Below are positions 20,155 to 28,687 of a stretch of DNA of 49,346 nucleotides, piece after piece. The notes under the pieces were generated by a model, which ran no database searches, was not told the origin of the DNA, and was given only the letters and a program-made list of their open reading frames with translations. Positions within the stretch are counted from its first letter, which is position 1; the number at the start of each line of letters is the position of its first letter. Made by a program: the position numbers and the translations under genes. Source of the stretch: Aquimarina agarivorans (GTDB lineage: Bacteria > Bacteroidota > Bacteroidia > Flavobacteriales > Flavobacteriaceae); contig NZ_AFPB01000173.1 in the NCBI RefSeq assembly GCF_000218485.1, positions 1 through 49,346 of the forward strand, in the 5' to 3' direction.

Positions 20155-20541
20155 ATGCGAATTGATAAATATTTATGGTGTATTCGATTTTATAAAACTC
20201 GAAGTATAGCAACTCAAGCTTGTAAACAAGGCAAAATTAAAATTGCTGATGCTGTTGTTAAACCTTCAAGAGAGGTATACCCCACTGATATAATAAATGC
20301 CCGAAAAGAACAGATAAATTATGTAATTGAAGTTTTAGATCACCCACCTAGCAGGGTTGGAGCAAAATTAGTAGATTTATATAGAATTGACAGGACGCCT
20401 AAAGAAGCTTTTGAAAAGCTGGATTTACTAAAATATTCAAAAGACTATTACCGCAAAAAAGGAACTGGTAGACCAACTAAAAAGGATCGTAGAGATATTG
20501 ATGAATGGGTAGATTGGGACACAAAAACCGAAAAGGAATAA
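20155..20541 (+). CDS. S4-domain RNA-binding protein (HslR/Hsp15-like)
   Basis: A 128-residue cytoplasmic protein. The N-terminal S4 domain is clear: MRIDKYLWCIRFYKTRS, then ACKQGKIKI and VKPSREV in the first 45 residues. The tail is very basic and then acidic (YYRKKGTGRPTKKDRRD). Relatives such as Hsp15/HslR bind 50S subunits carrying stalled nascent chains and help recycle them. The ATG at 20155 is chosen over a GTG at 20143 because the family begins at MRIDKYLW. The downstream phosphoribosyltransferase begins 11 bases after the stop, so the two form an operon. Confidence 0.88.
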   Translation: MRIDKYLWCIRFYKTRSIATQACKQGKIKIADAVVKPSREVYPTDIINARKEQINYVIEVLDHPPSRVGAKLVDLYRIDRTPKEAFEKLDLLKYSKDYYRKKGTGRPTKKDRRDIDEWVDWDTKTEKE

Positions 20542-20552
20542 ATAAATACCAG

Positions 20553-21047
20553 ATGCAACAGGATATTATACTAAATCACGAGCAAATTCAACATAAAATT
20601 AAACGAATTGCTTACCAGATATACGAAACTAATGTTAATGAATCAGAAGTTATACTTGCTGGTATTGCTGATAAAGGATATATTTTAGCAGAAAGACTTC
20701 AGAAAGAACTACACAGTATTTCTGATCTAAAAATCCAACTTTGTAAAATTACAATGAATAAGCTTACACCCTTTGGAACTATTAAAACTAGTTTAAGCGA
20801 AGCTGAATATTCTAATAAATCAATAGTTTTAGTGGATGATGTACTAAATACTGGAACTTCATTAATCTACGGTGTAAATCATTTTTTAACTGTACCCCTA
20901 AAACGCTTTAAAACAGCAGTACTAGTAAACAGAAATCATAAAAAGTATCCTGTAAAAGCTGATTTTAAAGGCGTTTCATTATCCACATCTTTAAATGATC
21001 ATATTGAAGTGAGTTTCGGGTCTACGGATATGGTTAGCTTGACTTGA
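20553..21047 (+). CDS. Type I phosphoribosyltransferase (PyrR-like)
   Basis: A 164-residue protein from the ATG at 20553; a longer frame starting at 20505 would overlap the S4 gene and is rejected. The PRPP-binding signature VLVDDVLNTGTS sits at about residues 92-103, and the upstream ILAGIADKGYILAERL is the usual pyrophosphate-loop region. The fold is that of PyrR, hypoxanthine and uracil phosphoribosyltransferases. PyrR-type proteins either regulate pyrimidine genes or act as uracil phosphoribosyltransferases. Which applies here is not visible: there is no pyr gene nearby. Co-transcribed with the S4-domain gene. Confidence 0.82.
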   Translation: MQQDIILNHEQIQHKIKRIAYQIYETNVNESEVILAGIADKGYILAERLQKELHSISDLKIQLCKITMNKLTPFGTIKTSLSEAEYSNKSIVLVDDVLNTGTSLIYGVNHFLTVPLKRFKTAVLVNRNHKKYPVKADFKGVSLSTSLNDHIEVSFGSTDMVSLT

Positions 21048-21297
21048 TGAGCATGTAATTCAACTTCAAATCAAACATTGTAGTAACCAACCGCCCAAAC
21101 AAACAAAATTCAGAAATTTTTTATACATTGATATTATCATTAATTTAATTTTAATAAATAAAAATTATATAGTTATCAGTTAAAAGAATCTAAAACATTG
21201 ATAAAATCATACTTTAAGTTAGTATTTTTAAATTATTAGTATCAAAACAAGTTTACTAAAACAAAATTGATATTAATTTAACCTAAAATTTAAAGTT
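21048..21297. other. Catalase upstream region
   Basis: A 250-bp AT-rich gap. I could not find an exact TAnnTTTG box near the catalase ATG, nor a clear OxyR- or PerR-like site, so regulation of the catalase gene is not readable here. Confidence 0.35.
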
Positions 21298-22752
21298 ATG
21301 AAAAATAAAAAAATAACCACCACGGCGGGTGCTCCTGTTTCAAATAACCAACATTCATTAACTTCAGGTAAAAGAGGTCCTGTATTATTACAAGACTATC
21401 AATTAATAGAAAAATTAGCCCATCAAAATAGGGAACGTATTCCTGAAAGGGTAGTTCATGCAAAAGGTTGGGGCGCGCAAGGTACTTTTACGGTCACAAA
21501 TGACATTTCAAAATATACTAGAGCTAAATTATTTTCTGAAGTCGGCAAAAAAACACCTTTAATTTCAAGGTTTTCAACCGTTGCCGGAGAATCGGGTGCG
21601 GCTGATACAGAAAGAGACGTACGTGGATTTTCACTTAAATTTTATACTGAAGAAGGAAATTGGGATTTGGTAGGTAATAACACACCCGTTTTTTTTATTA
21701 GAGACGGATACAAATTCCCTGATTTTATTAGAACTCAAAAAAGACACCCTAAAACAAATTTACGTTCAGCAGAAGCAATGTGGGATTTTTGGTCGCAAAC
21801 ACCTGAAAGTTTACATCAAATTACAATTTTAATGAGTGACAGAGGCATCCCTCAAACGCCAATGCATATGAATGGGTATGGATCGCACACATTTTCATTC
21901 TGGAATACCGATAATGAACGATTCTGGGTTAAATTTCATATGAAAACAATGCAGGGCCACAAACATTATACTAATGAAGAAGCCGCTGAAGTTATTGGTG
22001 AAACTAGAGAGAAATATCAAGAGGAACTCTTTGGTGCGATAGCGCAAAAAAATTATCCAAAATGGAAAATGATGGTACAAATCATGCCCGAAAAAGACGC
22101 TGAAAACACGCCTTACAATCCATTTGATTTAACAAAGGTATGGCCTCATGCTGACTATCCTTTAGTTGAAGTTGGTGAAATAGAGCTGAATAAAAATCCT
22201 GACAACTATTTTCAATATATTGAGAACGCCGCCTATTCGCCTTCCAACGTAGTGCCAGGTATTGGCTTTTCACCTGATAAAGTTTTACAAGCTCGAATTT
22301 TTTCGTATGCTGATGCACATAGGTATCGACTTGGTACGCATTATGAAGCACTTCCTGCAAATGCCCCACTCAATGAAGTCAATCATTACCATAAAGATGG
22401 TGCCATGCGCTTTTTTGATAATAATAACAAAAACCCCGATGCTTATTACGAACCAAATACAAAAGGTGGACCCATTGAGGACACAAGTGTTGCGGAACCA
22501 CCAATGGCTATCAATGGAGATATAAGACGTTACGAGGAAAATGACACTTACGGTGATTACAAACAACCTGGTAATTTGTTTAGAATGTTTAATGAGAAAC
22601 AAAAGCAACGGTTATTTAAAAATATTGCCGGCGCCATGCAGGGGGTTTCTACGGAAATTATCGAAAAACAATTACATCATTTTGACAAAGCTGATCCAGC
22701 TTATGGTGATGGGGTCAGAAATGCTCTTGGTATTGCTAAGGAAGTAGTTTAG
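21298..22752 (+). CDS. katA: Monofunctional heme catalase (small-subunit, clade 3 type)
   Basis: Degrades hydrogen peroxide to water and oxygen. The 484-residue length fits small-subunit catalases. Active-site His54 is in [16 protein letters not shown], the distal-side segment [17 protein letters not shown] follows, the catalytic Asn region is [14 protein letters not shown], and the heme iron ligand Tyr337 is in [14 protein letters not shown]. There is no signal peptide, so it acts in the cytoplasm. The ankyrin-repeat gene in the same orientation 346 bases downstream is an informative neighbour (see its entry). No clear terminator follows. Confidence 0.97.
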   Translation: MKNKKITTTAGAPVSNNQHSLTSGKRGPVLLQDYQLIEKLAHQNRERIPERVVHAKGWGAQGTFTVTNDISKYTRAKLFSEVGKKTPLISRFSTVAGESGAADTERDVRGFSLKFYTEEGNWDLVGNNTPVFFIRDGYKFPDFIRTQKRHPKTNLRSAEAMWDFWSQTPESLHQITILMSDRGIPQTPMHMNGYGSHTFSFWNTDNERFWVKFHMKTMQGHKHYTNEEAAEVIGETREKYQEELFGAIAQKNYPKWKMMVQIMPEKDAENTPYNPFDLTKVWPHADYPLVEVGEIELNKNPDNYFQYIENAAYSPSNVVPGIGFSPDKVLQARIFSYADAHRYRLGTHYEALPANAPLNEVNHYHKDGAMRFFDNNNKNPDAYYEPNTKGGPIEDTSVAEPPMAINGDIRRYEENDTYGDYKQPGNLFRMFNEKQKQRLFKNIAGAMQGVSTEIIEKQLHHFDKADPAYGDGVRNALGIAKEVV

Positions 22753-23098
22753 TTCATGGATCAAATTTAAATGATCTATTTCTTTGTTACTAAATAGCAG
22801 TGTCTACGTCAAATTCAGCTATTTTTTGTCTAAATTATTTCAAAATAAAACATTTATCTTGTGGAATAATGAGTATTTCGCAAGATATGTTTTTAAAATT
22901 TAAGTTAATACTTTAATTTAAATTTGATAGCTAATATGAAAAACTTGTTTTTTATTTAAAATAAGATCAGTCCACAAAATTAGTTTTGCAAGGCTATCTT
23001 TAATTTAAAATAATATCGCTGCCAGTCATTTTATTACCTGTGGTATTTTGAAGTTTAAGAAAAAAATTCTATTATTTCAAATCTTTTAAACATTTATT
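22753..23098. other. Catalase-ankyrin intergenic region with two possible -7 boxes
   Basis: A 346-bp AT-rich gap. TAAATTTG at 22919-22926 and TAGTTTTG at 22981-22988 both fit TAnnTTTG and could drive the ankyrin gene with a leader of about 100-170 bases. No strong terminator for katA is seen, so read-through is also possible. Confidence 0.35.
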
Positions 23099-23560
23099 AT
23101 GAGCCGATTATTTGAAGCTATACGCGCTGAGGAAATTTCAGAAGTACAACATATTTTAGACCAACATCCAGAACTATTAAATATTAAGGATCAAAGAGGA
23201 TCAACTCCTTTATTGCTTGCCAGCTATTATGGTTTGGAAGCCATCACTAAATTGATACTTAGCTACAATCCTGATATAGATGCTCAAGACGCTTCAGGAA
23301 ATACTGCATTAATGGGCGTATGCTTTAAAGGGTACCACTCCATTGCAGCTTTATTAATTGAACGCGGAGCAAATGTGAATATTACAAATTTTTCAAATGC
23401 TACGGCATTAATTTATGCAGCTACTTTTAGCCAAAAGGAAATTATTAAATTACTACTTCAGAATGACGCTGATATAACAATAAAAGATATTCACGGCAAT
23501 ACCGCTGAAATGCATGCAAAAAAACAGGGGTTGAACTTTGATGATTTGTTAGTGCATTAA
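23099..23560 (+). CDS. Small ankyrin-repeat protein next to catalase
   Basis: A 153-residue protein made almost entirely of four to five ankyrin repeats. Repeat cores such as GSTPLLLASYYGLEAITKLIL, GNTALMGVCFKGYHSIAALLI, NATALIYAATFSQKEIIKLLL and GNTAEMHAKKQG occur at a spacing of about 33 residues. It has no signal peptide or membrane segment, so it is cytoplasmic. Established precedent: Pseudomonas aeruginosa AnkB and Campylobacter jejuni Cj1386 are ankyrin proteins encoded beside catalase that support full catalase activity, the latter in heme delivery. Position beside katA suggests the same role here. The generic nature of ankyrin repeats means other partners are possible. Confidence 0.85.
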   Translation: MSRLFEAIRAEEISEVQHILDQHPELLNIKDQRGSTPLLLASYYGLEAITKLILSYNPDIDAQDASGNTALMGVCFKGYHSIAALLIERGANVNITNFSNATALIYAATFSQKEIIKLLLQNDADITIKDIHGNTAEMHAKKQGLNFDDLLVH

Positions 23561-23713
23561 TAATAAATACATTAAAATAAGGTTAAAATTAATTATTTAA
23601 TAAAATATGTAAGGAGATCATAGTATTCAATACTATTTAAGAAAGCAGATTTACAATCACATTTATTCTAAAATAAATGTAAAAAACTCTCTTTTGTTAT
23701 AAATTATTTTGAA

Positions 23714-24289
23714 ATGGAAACAGACAAGCTTACAAATCTAAAGTCCGTAACTGTTAAAACTTCAGGTTTTAAAAAAAGCTTATTGCTGAGTCCGAATGTG
23801 TCGTATAAATTTTTACAGTTTTTAAAAGATACTATTGGTAAAGAAGTTGTATTGATCAATACCAATATCGGAGTCCAAATTTTTTATTACTCTGCCAAAA
23901 ATTATAGCAAATTTATAAAGGAAAGTATGCTTTTATACACGATAAAACTTAATGATAGTATAAAATTAAAATTTACTTTCCAACTTACAGGAATTCATGT
24001 ACGTAAACAATTTAAAGACACAGTTTATACTTTTTCGCAATATCCACGTCTTTTTTTAGCCTATTCAAAAAAATTTTTGAACGTTAAAAATGAAAATAAA
24101 AGTAGTAAAATGGTTATGCCTTTTTTAAATGCTTTTTTTGATAAAACACTTGCTAGCATAATTAAAAAAAACGGAATGATTCCTTTTCAAAACGAATTAA
24201 ATATTACTAGAATTAAGGGGATCAAACCAGAAATAAATCAATTATTACTATTAAAGCTTTATAAAGAAATCAAACATCATTTAAACTAA
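23714..24289 (+). CDS. Hypothetical protein, unrecognised
   Basis: A 191-residue basic, Lys- and Phe-rich soluble protein that I cannot assign. No signal peptide or membrane segment is apparent. Notable stretches are KKSLLLSPNVSYKFLQFLKD near residue 20, a beta-rich middle (VVLINTNIGVQIFYYS; LKLKFTFQLTGIHV-like), and a C-terminal helical part ending KLYKEIKHHLN. It follows the ankyrin gene by 153 bases in the same direction and converges on the PAS kinase gene. The composition is rather more AT-rich than the neighbours. It could be a lineage-specific gene; nothing visible ties it to peroxide defence except position. Confidence 0.6.
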   Translation: METDKLTNLKSVTVKTSGFKKSLLLSPNVSYKFLQFLKDTIGKEVVLINTNIGVQIFYYSAKNYSKFIKESMLLYTIKLNDSIKLKFTFQLTGIHVRKQFKDTVYTFSQYPRLFLAYSKKFLNVKNENKSSKMVMPFLNAFFDKTLASIIKKNGMIPFQNELNITRIKGIKPEINQLLLLKLYKEIKHHLN

Positions 24290-24408
24290 TCGTTTTGGAA
24301 TTATTCGAAATAATAGTCTTGCAAAAAACTGAACGATTAATTGTTGATGATTACAATAGCTATTTATTTTATTTGAAGTCTTTAAACATAAATACTAGTT
24401 TTTACATT

Positions 24409-25911
24409 TTACAAATCGTAACTTTTTTTAATTTTAAAAAAGAAAGTGCTTCCTCCATCAATATTTGATTCTACCCATAATTTCCCATCATGCATACGTA
24501 CAATTTTATCGCAATGTGCCAAACCTACACCAGTTCCTTTATTGGGATTAGTTTCATTTACACGATTAAAAATTTTAAAAATTTCTTTAGAGTCTTGCCT
24601 GGAAATTCCTATACCGTTATCCGCTACTGAAAACATAACAAAATCATCACAATGTTCAGCACTTATTTGGATTTTAGGTATGACTCCTTGCTTACTATAT
24701 TTTATAGCGTTTGAAATCAAATTTAAAAATACCAATCGTAATTCAACTCCATAAGCTTCAACATTGGGCAATTTATCTACGGTTACTTGTGCATTGCTTT
24801 CAATAATTCGTTTCCCTAAATCCTTGATAACCGTAGCTACTAAATTATCCGTGTTCACGACGCTTCTTTCCGCATTAATGCCTATTCTTGAATGCGCTAA
24901 CAGGGAACGTATTTGTTTTGTTAACCGATCAACTGCCTCATCAATATATTTTAAGTAGTCATGTCCTTTAGCATCTAATTTATCATGATACAACTTTGAT
25001 AAAACATCACCTGCAAATTTTATTGTAGCCAAAGGCTCTTGCAAATCATGGGAGCATGTGGATACGAATTGTTCTAACTCTTTATTTAAAAGTTCTAAGC
25101 GATTTCTCTTTCTATCATGTCTTTTTTGAGCATTTTTTAAGTCAGTAATATCTACAAGCGTAGACCGGCTTAAGATAATTTTACCATACTCGTCTCGCTG
25201 AGCTACCGTATATAAGATAACTGTAATTATCTTACCACTTTTGGTAACCATATCCATTTCTTCGCTTTTCAGCTTTCCTTCTACCTTAAACTTTTCTAAT
25301 AATGACAAACAACGTATCCTTTTTTCATCGGTAAAAATGCTATAAATCGGCTGTCCTATGATGTCGCTTTTATCTGAAAGTTCTAGCTTTTCAATTACAA
25401 ACTTATTACAATCAGCAATCAGTCCTGTTGATGGATTAACACTTACGTGCATAACAGGATCATTTTCAAAAAAAGAATTAAATCGAGCTTCACTGATTTC
25501 TAATTGTCTTCGGGCTTCTTCATAAGATTCAAATCCATTGATTTCTCTTATAATTTTATCCTTAACGGGAAGACGTAAAAAAGTAACCAAATAAAAAACT
25601 TTAGAGTTAACATCTACCGTATTAGAAACAATTCGAACTTTTCTCTGTTCGTTATTTACTCCTATATAATTAACATCTGTTTGAACTTTTTGATTCGTTC
25701 TAAACGACTTTTGTAAAGTTTCCTTAACACTTTCAACCAATGATTCGGGAAGGAATTTAAATAAACTTTTCTCTAATTTAAATTCATGAACTCCTATTTC
25801 ACATGTCTTTCCTGCAATGGAGTCTATCTCGTAATCAATATTTAAGCGCACGCTAACGGCTGACAACTGGGTCATTAACTCGTTAGCATTTATATATTGA
25901 TCTGTAACCAT
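24409..25911 (-). CDS. Soluble PAS-domain sensor histidine kinase (orphan)
   Basis: A 500-residue kinase with no transmembrane segment. An N-terminal region of about 130 residues (possibly a divergent sensor domain) is followed by a PAS/PAC domain at about 138-260 (SEARFNSFFENDPVMHV; ILYTVAQRDEYGK). A short coiled linker leads to the phospho-acceptor motif STCSHDLQEPL with His288. The ATPase domain has NLISNAIKY (N box), VADNGIGI (G1) and GTGVGLAHC (G2). This resembles phytochrome-like and PAS kinases whose H box is CSHDLQEPL. No response regulator gene adjoins it, so its partner is elsewhere. The stimulus could be cytoplasmic redox, light or a small molecule, but no cofactor-binding residue can be identified. 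Confidence 0.9.
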   Translation of the reverse strand: MVTDQYINANELMTQLSAVSVRLNIDYEIDSIAGKTCEIGVHEFKLEKSLFKFLPESLVESVKETLQKSFRTNQKVQTDVNYIGVNNEQRKVRIVSNTVDVNSKVFYLVTFLRLPVKDKIIREINGFESYEEARRQLEISEARFNSFFENDPVMHVSVNPSTGLIADCNKFVIEKLELSDKSDIIGQPIYSIFTDEKRIRCLSLLEKFKVEGKLKSEEMDMVTKSGKIITVILYTVAQRDEYGKIILSRSTLVDITDLKNAQKRHDRKRNRLELLNKELEQFVSTCSHDLQEPLATIKFAGDVLSKLYHDKLDAKGHDYLKYIDEAVDRLTKQIRSLLAHSRIGINAERSVVNTDNLVATVIKDLGKRIIESNAQVTVDKLPNVEAYGVELRLVFLNLISNAIKYSKQGVIPKIQISAEHCDDFVMFSVADNGIGISRQDSKEIFKIFNRVNETNPNKGTGVGLAHCDKIVRMHDGKLWVESNIDGGSTFFFKIKKSYDL

Positions 25912-26004
25912 ATCTTTAATAAAACATTAACAAGTTACAAAATATTATGACTATCATGATCTCAATTGCTTAAAAATAGAGTGTTATGATTATAACAAAT
26001 GTTT

Positions 26005-28656
26005 TTAAAAGAGCGTTGTTTGGTTATCATCATCGAAATTTCCTTCGTTTTTAGCACTATCTTCTGAATTTTTATTTATTTGATTTCCTAAATCCTTCAG
26101 ATCATTCTCATTTTTTTCAACATTTGGTACTATTTCATAAGGTAATGAGTCCTTAACATTTATATGACGCAACTTATCTGTAGTTAATTGATTTCCTATT
26201 GCCTTTATTCCTTTAACTGTAATAAATTCAGCCAAATTTATTAGTTGATTTGGCTTTTGCTCCTTGCCCCGTTGCTTGTAATACACCAGTTCTACTTGCG
26301 GAATATAATCAGTTGATACGATTTCTAAAAACGATTCAGGATGGTCGGTGATAAATTTATCTTCTTTCCCCTCCGTTTCAATTAAAAACCGCTTTACATA
26401 ATAGCGTTGTTTTTCTCCATCAAAATGTATTGCCGAAATAGGCTTGCTCGGTATCCATTTTTCCAAAACGATCATATCGGAATCAAAGTGCGTTGATAAT
26501 TCTGGTAAAATTGTTTTTACTTCTCCTTTTTGATTTATGATCAATAAGCGGTCTTCACCCTTAAATTCACCCAATAGTTCTCCCCTGTTATCAACATTTA
26601 ATCTTCGAACGGTATCATCAAACCAAATTTTACGCGGTTTTAATGTAGAAACACCTGCTTGTTTCAATTCTATTTTTTTTACCGCATATTTACTAACAAT
26701 ATTTCCTTTAACTCCGCGTCCTTTTATTAGTAATTCTGAGAAATCAATATCAAATTTTAATTTTTTTATACTTCCTACCTGACGCAAATAAATGGTTACT
26801 ATTTCAGCCTCTCCGTTTGGGTTTGCCGAAAAATAGCTGATTTCTGAACCTTTTTTTCCTTGCGTTAAATCATACTCCTTATCACGTGTAATACTGGTTA
26901 CCGAAAAACGTTTTACGTAAGATGCGCCCCCCCTACCATCTTTATAAATTAAATTATATACAGTTCGCTTGTCTTTCTTTTTAAAAACAGCTACATGAAT
27001 AATATTTTTTCCGACAAAGGTTTTGGAGTCTACTTTGGTTACCACTAGCTTTCCCTCTTTTGTAAAACAAATTACATCATCGATGTCGGCACAATCAGCT
27101 ACGTATTCATCTTTTTTTAATGAAGTTCCAACAAAACCTTCCTCTTTATTGACATACAATTTAGTGTTTCGCATGACTACTTTAGTAGCCTCAATATCTT
27201 CAAATAAACGCAATTCTGTTTTACGGTCTTTATCTTTTCCGTACGTTTTTTTCAATCGTTCAAAATAGCTAACCGCAAAATCAACTAAGTGTGCTAAATG
27301 ATGTTCTTTTTCAGCTATGTCTCCTTCTAAAGCATCAATTTTTTGCTGAGCTTTATCAATATCAAATTTTGAAATACGCTTTATTCGTATTTCGGTCAAA
27401 CGGACAATATCGTCTTCATTGACTGCACGTTTTAAATGTTTTGTATGCGGCTTCAACCCTAAATCAATCGCTTCAATGACACCTGCCCAAGTTTCCTGTT
27501 CCTCAATATCTCGATAAATCCTATTTTCAATAAAAATACGTTCCAAGGAAGCATAGTGCCACTGCTCTTGTAACTCCCTCAACTGAATTTCAAGTTCCAA
27601 TTTTAAAAGGCGCAACGTGTTATCAGTGGAACGACGTAACATTTCCGAAACTCCAATGAAACACGGTCGATTACTTTCTTCAATAACACAGCCCAATGGC
27701 GAAATTGAAACTTCACAATTGGTAAATGCATATAATGCATCAATTGTTTTATCTGGAGAAATATTACTAGGTAAGTGTATCAATATTTCAACCTCAGATG
27801 CTGTATTATCTTCAATTTTTTTGATTTTTATTTTACCCTTATCATTGGCTTTTAAAATTGAATCAATTAAAGTTGTAGTAGTGGTTGAAAAAGGTATTTC
27901 AGAAATTACTAAGGTGTTTTTATCTTTTTGGCTGACTTTAGCACGTACGCGCACTTTTCCACCACGCAAACCGTCATTATAATTACTTATATCGGCAATA
28001 CCTGATGTTGGAAAATCAGGATATAGCGTAAAACGCTTTCCTTTTAAATGTTTAATTGAAGCATCAATCAACTCATTAAAATTATGAGGTAACACTTTGG
28101 TGCTCAAACCGACCGCAATCCCTTCGGCTCCTTGAGCCAAAAGTAAAGGAAACATTATGGGTAAATTTATAGGTTCTTTTTTTCGGCCATCATAAGATAG
28201 TTGCCACTCCGTAATTTTGGGATTAAACACAACATCTAAAGCAAACTTTGACAAACGAGCTTCAATATATCTAGAAGCAGCTGCGCGGTCCCCCGTTAAA
28301 ATATTTCCCCAATTTCCCTGCATGTCAATGAGTAAATCTTTTTGACCTACTTGCACCATTGCATCGGAAATACTCATATCCCCATGCGGATGGTACTGCA
28401 TGGTATGCCCTACAATGTTAGCCACTTTATTGTAACGACCGTCATCCAACTCCTTCATGGAATGTAAAATACGGCGTTGCACAGGTTTTAATCCATCTTC
28501 AATTGCAGGTACGGCACGTTCTAAAATTACGTAGGATGCATAATCAAGAAACCAATCCATGTACATGCCGGTTACCTTTTTAGTCACCTCACCTGTATTA
28601 TTATTTTCGGGATTTTCCAAAGAGTGGTCTTCGATATTATCTTCGCCGTCAATCAT
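26005..28656 (-). CDS. parC: DNA topoisomerase IV subunit A
   Basis: An 883-residue subunit of the ATP-dependent type II topoisomerase that unlinks daughter chromosomes. The catalytic Tyr130 lies in AAASRYIEARL. The QRDR region reads YHPHGDMSISDAMV; Met94 stands where E. coli ParC has Ser80, and Asp98 where it has Glu84. A beta-propeller-like C-terminal domain follows from about residue 500, and the last about 60 residues form a long acidic, Asn/Glu-rich tail ending DDDNQTTLF. It starts 31 bases after the parE stop, so parE-parC form one operon. Assignment to topoisomerase IV and not gyrase rests on the parE pairing and the family pattern. Confidence 0.93.
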   Translation of the reverse strand: MIDGEDNIEDHSLENPENNNTGEVTKKVTGMYMDWFLDYASYVILERAVPAIEDGLKPVQRRILHSMKELDDGRYNKVANIVGHTMQYHPHGDMSISDAMVQVGQKDLLIDMQGNWGNILTGDRAAASRYIEARLSKFALDVVFNPKITEWQLSYDGRKKEPINLPIMFPLLLAQGAEGIAVGLSTKVLPHNFNELIDASIKHLKGKRFTLYPDFPTSGIADISNYNDGLRGGKVRVRAKVSQKDKNTLVISEIPFSTTTTTLIDSILKANDKGKIKIKKIEDNTASEVEILIHLPSNISPDKTIDALYAFTNCEVSISPLGCVIEESNRPCFIGVSEMLRRSTDNTLRLLKLELEIQLRELQEQWHYASLERIFIENRIYRDIEEQETWAGVIEAIDLGLKPHTKHLKRAVNEDDIVRLTEIRIKRISKFDIDKAQQKIDALEGDIAEKEHHLAHLVDFAVSYFERLKKTYGKDKDRKTELRLFEDIEATKVVMRNTKLYVNKEEGFVGTSLKKDEYVADCADIDDVICFTKEGKLVVTKVDSKTFVGKNIIHVAVFKKKDKRTVYNLIYKDGRGGASYVKRFSVTSITRDKEYDLTQGKKGSEISYFSANPNGEAEIVTIYLRQVGSIKKLKFDIDFSELLIKGRGVKGNIVSKYAVKKIELKQAGVSTLKPRKIWFDDTVRRLNVDNRGELLGEFKGEDRLLIINQKGEVKTILPELSTHFDSDMIVLEKWIPSKPISAIHFDGEKQRYYVKRFLIETEGKEDKFITDHPESFLEIVSTDYIPQVELVYYKQRGKEQKPNQLINLAEFITVKGIKAIGNQLTTDKLRHINVKDSLPYEIVPNVEKNENDLKDLGNQINKNSEDSAKNEGNFDDDNQTTLF

Positions 28657-28687
28657 GTATGCTAATTATTTTGTATTTTTTTATGAT

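Noticed and set aside
22082..22747. Open frames on both strands inside katA
   Set aside because: They overlap the catalase gene, whose motifs are complete; they are shadows.
25982..25997. TGTTAT/ATAACA hairpin after parC as a terminator
   Set aside because: Only six A/T-rich base pairs and a poor T tract; it may be chance.
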